Assembly: GCA_963781265.1 (NCBI GenBank)
Contig: CAWAFH010000008.1
Location: 90,113 to 154,112 of the forward strand
DNA: 64,000 nt
Reading direction: 5' to 3'
Origin: WHSW01 sp963781265
GTDB lineage: Bacteria; Actinomycetota; Thermoleophilia; Solirubrobacterales; 70-9
The position numbers and the translations under genes are program-made. Below are positions 62,651 through 64,000 of the stretch, piece after piece (position 1 is the stretch's first letter; every line of letters starts with the position of its first letter). The notes beneath the pieces were generated by a model. The model ran no database searches. It had not been told where the DNA came from and saw only the letters and a program-made list of their open reading frames with translations.

Positions 62651-63682
62651 CTACGGGGTGAGGACGATCTTCAGCGCCTCGCGCCGGTCATAGATCGCGT
62701 ACGCGTCGGCCGCCTCGTCGAGCTTCATGTGATGGGTGACCAGGGGCGTCGGTAAAGGGTCCCGGCGGCGAGCCGCTCGAGCACCGGGTCGACGTGCTTG
62801 ATCACGTTGGCGTGGCCCGTCTTCAGGGGTCAGCGCCTTGATCCAGATGATCCCCATGTGGACGTCGATGCGCTCGGTGTAGACGCCGGTCGCCGAGACG
62901 GTGCCCGCCTTGCGCGTCAGCCGGCAGGCGAGCTGAGGCGCGTAGGGTGGCCCACCGCGTCGATGGTCGCGTCGGCGCCGCGGCCTTCGGTGAGCGCCTT
63001 GACCGCCGCCCGCGGGTCCTCCTCGGTCAGGTCGAACAGCTACGGCCCCGAGCGCGCGGGCGAGCTCGAGCCGCTCGGGAACCGTGTCGACCGCGACCAC
63101 CCCGGCCGCACCCGCCGCGAGCGCCGCCTGGACGGCGCAGAGGCCGACCCGGGCCCAGCCCGAGCACCGCGACCACCGAACCCGGCTCGACGCCGCACTC
63201 GACAACCGCGTGGTATCCGGTGCCCATCACGTCGCCCGCGAACAGGGCGACGTCGTCGGACATCCCCTCGGGCACCTTGCGCAAGGTGAGGTCGGCGTTC
63301 GGGACCAAGAGCAGCTCGGCCTGGGCGCCCTGCAGCGACCCGAGCGTCTTCCCGTGGCCGAAGACGCGGCCGTGGTCGCACTTGTGGAAGTCGCCGCGCT
63401 TGCAGAAGAAGCACTCGCCGCAGGCGGTGCAGTACGTGCCGAGCACGCGGTCGCCGACCGCGACCGAGCCGACCGAGTCGCCGACCGCGGTCACGGTGCC
63501 GACGTACTCGTGGCCGAGCACGAACCCCTCCTCCATCGAGACCCGCCCGTGGTAGATGTGGAGGTCCGAGCCGCAGACGCCGCTCGCCTCGACCCGGACG
63601 ATCGCCTCGTCGCGAGACGAGCTGGCTCCGGGACATCGTCGACGCGGACCTCTCCGGGGGCTTGGAAGGTGACGGCGCGCAT
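62651..63682 (-). pseudogene. Zinc-dependent alcohol dehydrogenase, many frameshifts
   Basis: A ~345-residue MDR-family dehydrogenase broken near 63625, 63155, 63042, 62945, 62825 and 62755. Start ATG 63682 (MRAVTFQAPGEVRVDDVPEPA). Catalytic zinc: GVCGSDLHIYHG and LGHEYVGTV. Structural zinc: CGECFFCKRGDFHKC. Then GVEPGSVVAVLGLGPVG-like, AVQAALAAGAAGVVAVDTVPERLELARALGA and the C-terminus YAIYDRREALKIVLTP. Substrate unknown. Intact motifs in every frame argue for poor consensus sequence rather than decay. Confidence 0.8.
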
Positions 63683-63753
63683 CGGCGCCGAACTCTATTT
63701 GGACGGGGCCGGCGGACATAGACTCGCGCCAACCGACCAGGAGGACCGAGCGG

Positions 63754-64000
63754 ATGAGCGCAGACCCAGGAGCCGTGCTGATCACAGGTTGTTCGACCGG
63801 GATCGGACGCGCCACGGCGACCCGCCTCGCGGGACGCGGCTGGACCGTCTACGCGAGCGCCCGGCGACTCGACTCGATCGCCGACCTCGCCGACGCCGGC
63901 TGTCGCACCCTGGCCCTCGACGTCACCGACGAGGCCTCGATGCGGACCGCCGTCGAGGCGGTCGAGGCCGAGCACGGAGCCGTCGGGGCGCTGGTCAACA
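63754..64000 (+). CDS. SDR family oxidoreductase, cut by window end
   Basis: 82 codons are visible from the ATG at 63754 (GGAGGA upstream). VLITGCSTGIGRATATRLAGRGW is the NAD(P)-binding TGxxxGIG loop, and CRTLALDVTDEASMRTAVEAVEAEHGAVGALVN the start of the second half. The active-site YxxxK lies outside the window. Divergent from the alcohol dehydrogenase. Confidence 0.9.
   Translation, partial: MSADPGAVLITGCSTGIGRATATRLAGRGWTVYASARRLDSIADLADAGCRTLALDVTDEASMRTAVEAVEAEHGAVGALVN

Overview
The window is about 70% G+C, with dense, often overlapping genes and frequent GTG/TTG starts. It looks like an actinobacterial chromosome. Several traits suggest the class Thermoleophilia (Solirubrobacterales-like): two MCE genes, a surface protein with AG.V/KL-type repeats, F420-type oxidoreductases, WS/DGAT, a eukaryote-like NADP isocitrate dehydrogenase and a large SRP RNA with an Alu domain. 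The taxonomic call is inference from gene content only.

Layout. 1-2.1 kb: end of an MCE lipid-import cluster. 2.3-7.3 kb: rsmI, a ROK sugar kinase, an LCP cell-wall ligase, an FmdB zinc ribbon and glyQS. 7.3-14.4 kb: MOSC and UBP zinc-finger proteins, a di-iron R2-like oxidase fused to an SCP2-like domain, lon with hsp20, and a metallo-beta-lactamase-fold hydrolase. 14.5-19.8 kb: fatty-acid hydroxylase, wHTH regulator, TMEM175-type channel, mdh, icd and a crotonase. 19.8-24.7 kb: a DUF559 nuclease-like gene bracketed by palindromes, an AidB-type acyl-CoA dehydrogenase, a repeat surface protein, TfoX-N and a site-2 protease. 24.8-29.5 kb: sdhA-sdhB plus an HdrB-like subunit (anchor-less succinate dehydrogenase type) and a NodB-like deacetylase. 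30-36.5 kb: GT-C-like membrane protein, antiporter and GNAT operon, then lysC-asd. 36.6-41.5 kb: GH3, padR-MMPL efflux and a lipoprotein. 41.5-45.3 kb: dnaX-ybaB-recR and the SRP RNA. 45.3-46.3 kb: M15-like peptidase and tRNA-Val(CAC).

46.5-53.9 kb is accessory-looking DNA beside the tRNA: a B12-dependent mutase-like gene, a hydrolase, NTF2-like proteins, an LLM oxidoreductase, a hotdog protein, a K+ channel and a decayed epimerase. 53.9-64 kb holds WS/DGAT, VOC proteins, AraC and ArsR regulators, a Baeyer-Villiger-like monooxygenase, TatA, a beta-lactamase-fold esterase, CsaA, a zinc alcohol dehydrogenase and an SDR cut by the window edge. From about 56.4 kb to 63.7 kb almost every gene carries one or more +/-1 frameshifts while its motifs survive in the shifted frame. 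This looks more like poor consensus sequence than real decay.

Regulation. Many genes have a TANNNT -10-like box ending 6-10 nt before the start codon, the pattern expected of leaderless mRNAs. Perfect dyads sit over or next to the starts of the PadR, ArsR and wHTH genes, and a TGTGA-N6-TCACA (CRP-type) site precedes the R2-like oxidase. Three families of palindromic intergenic repeats are present.
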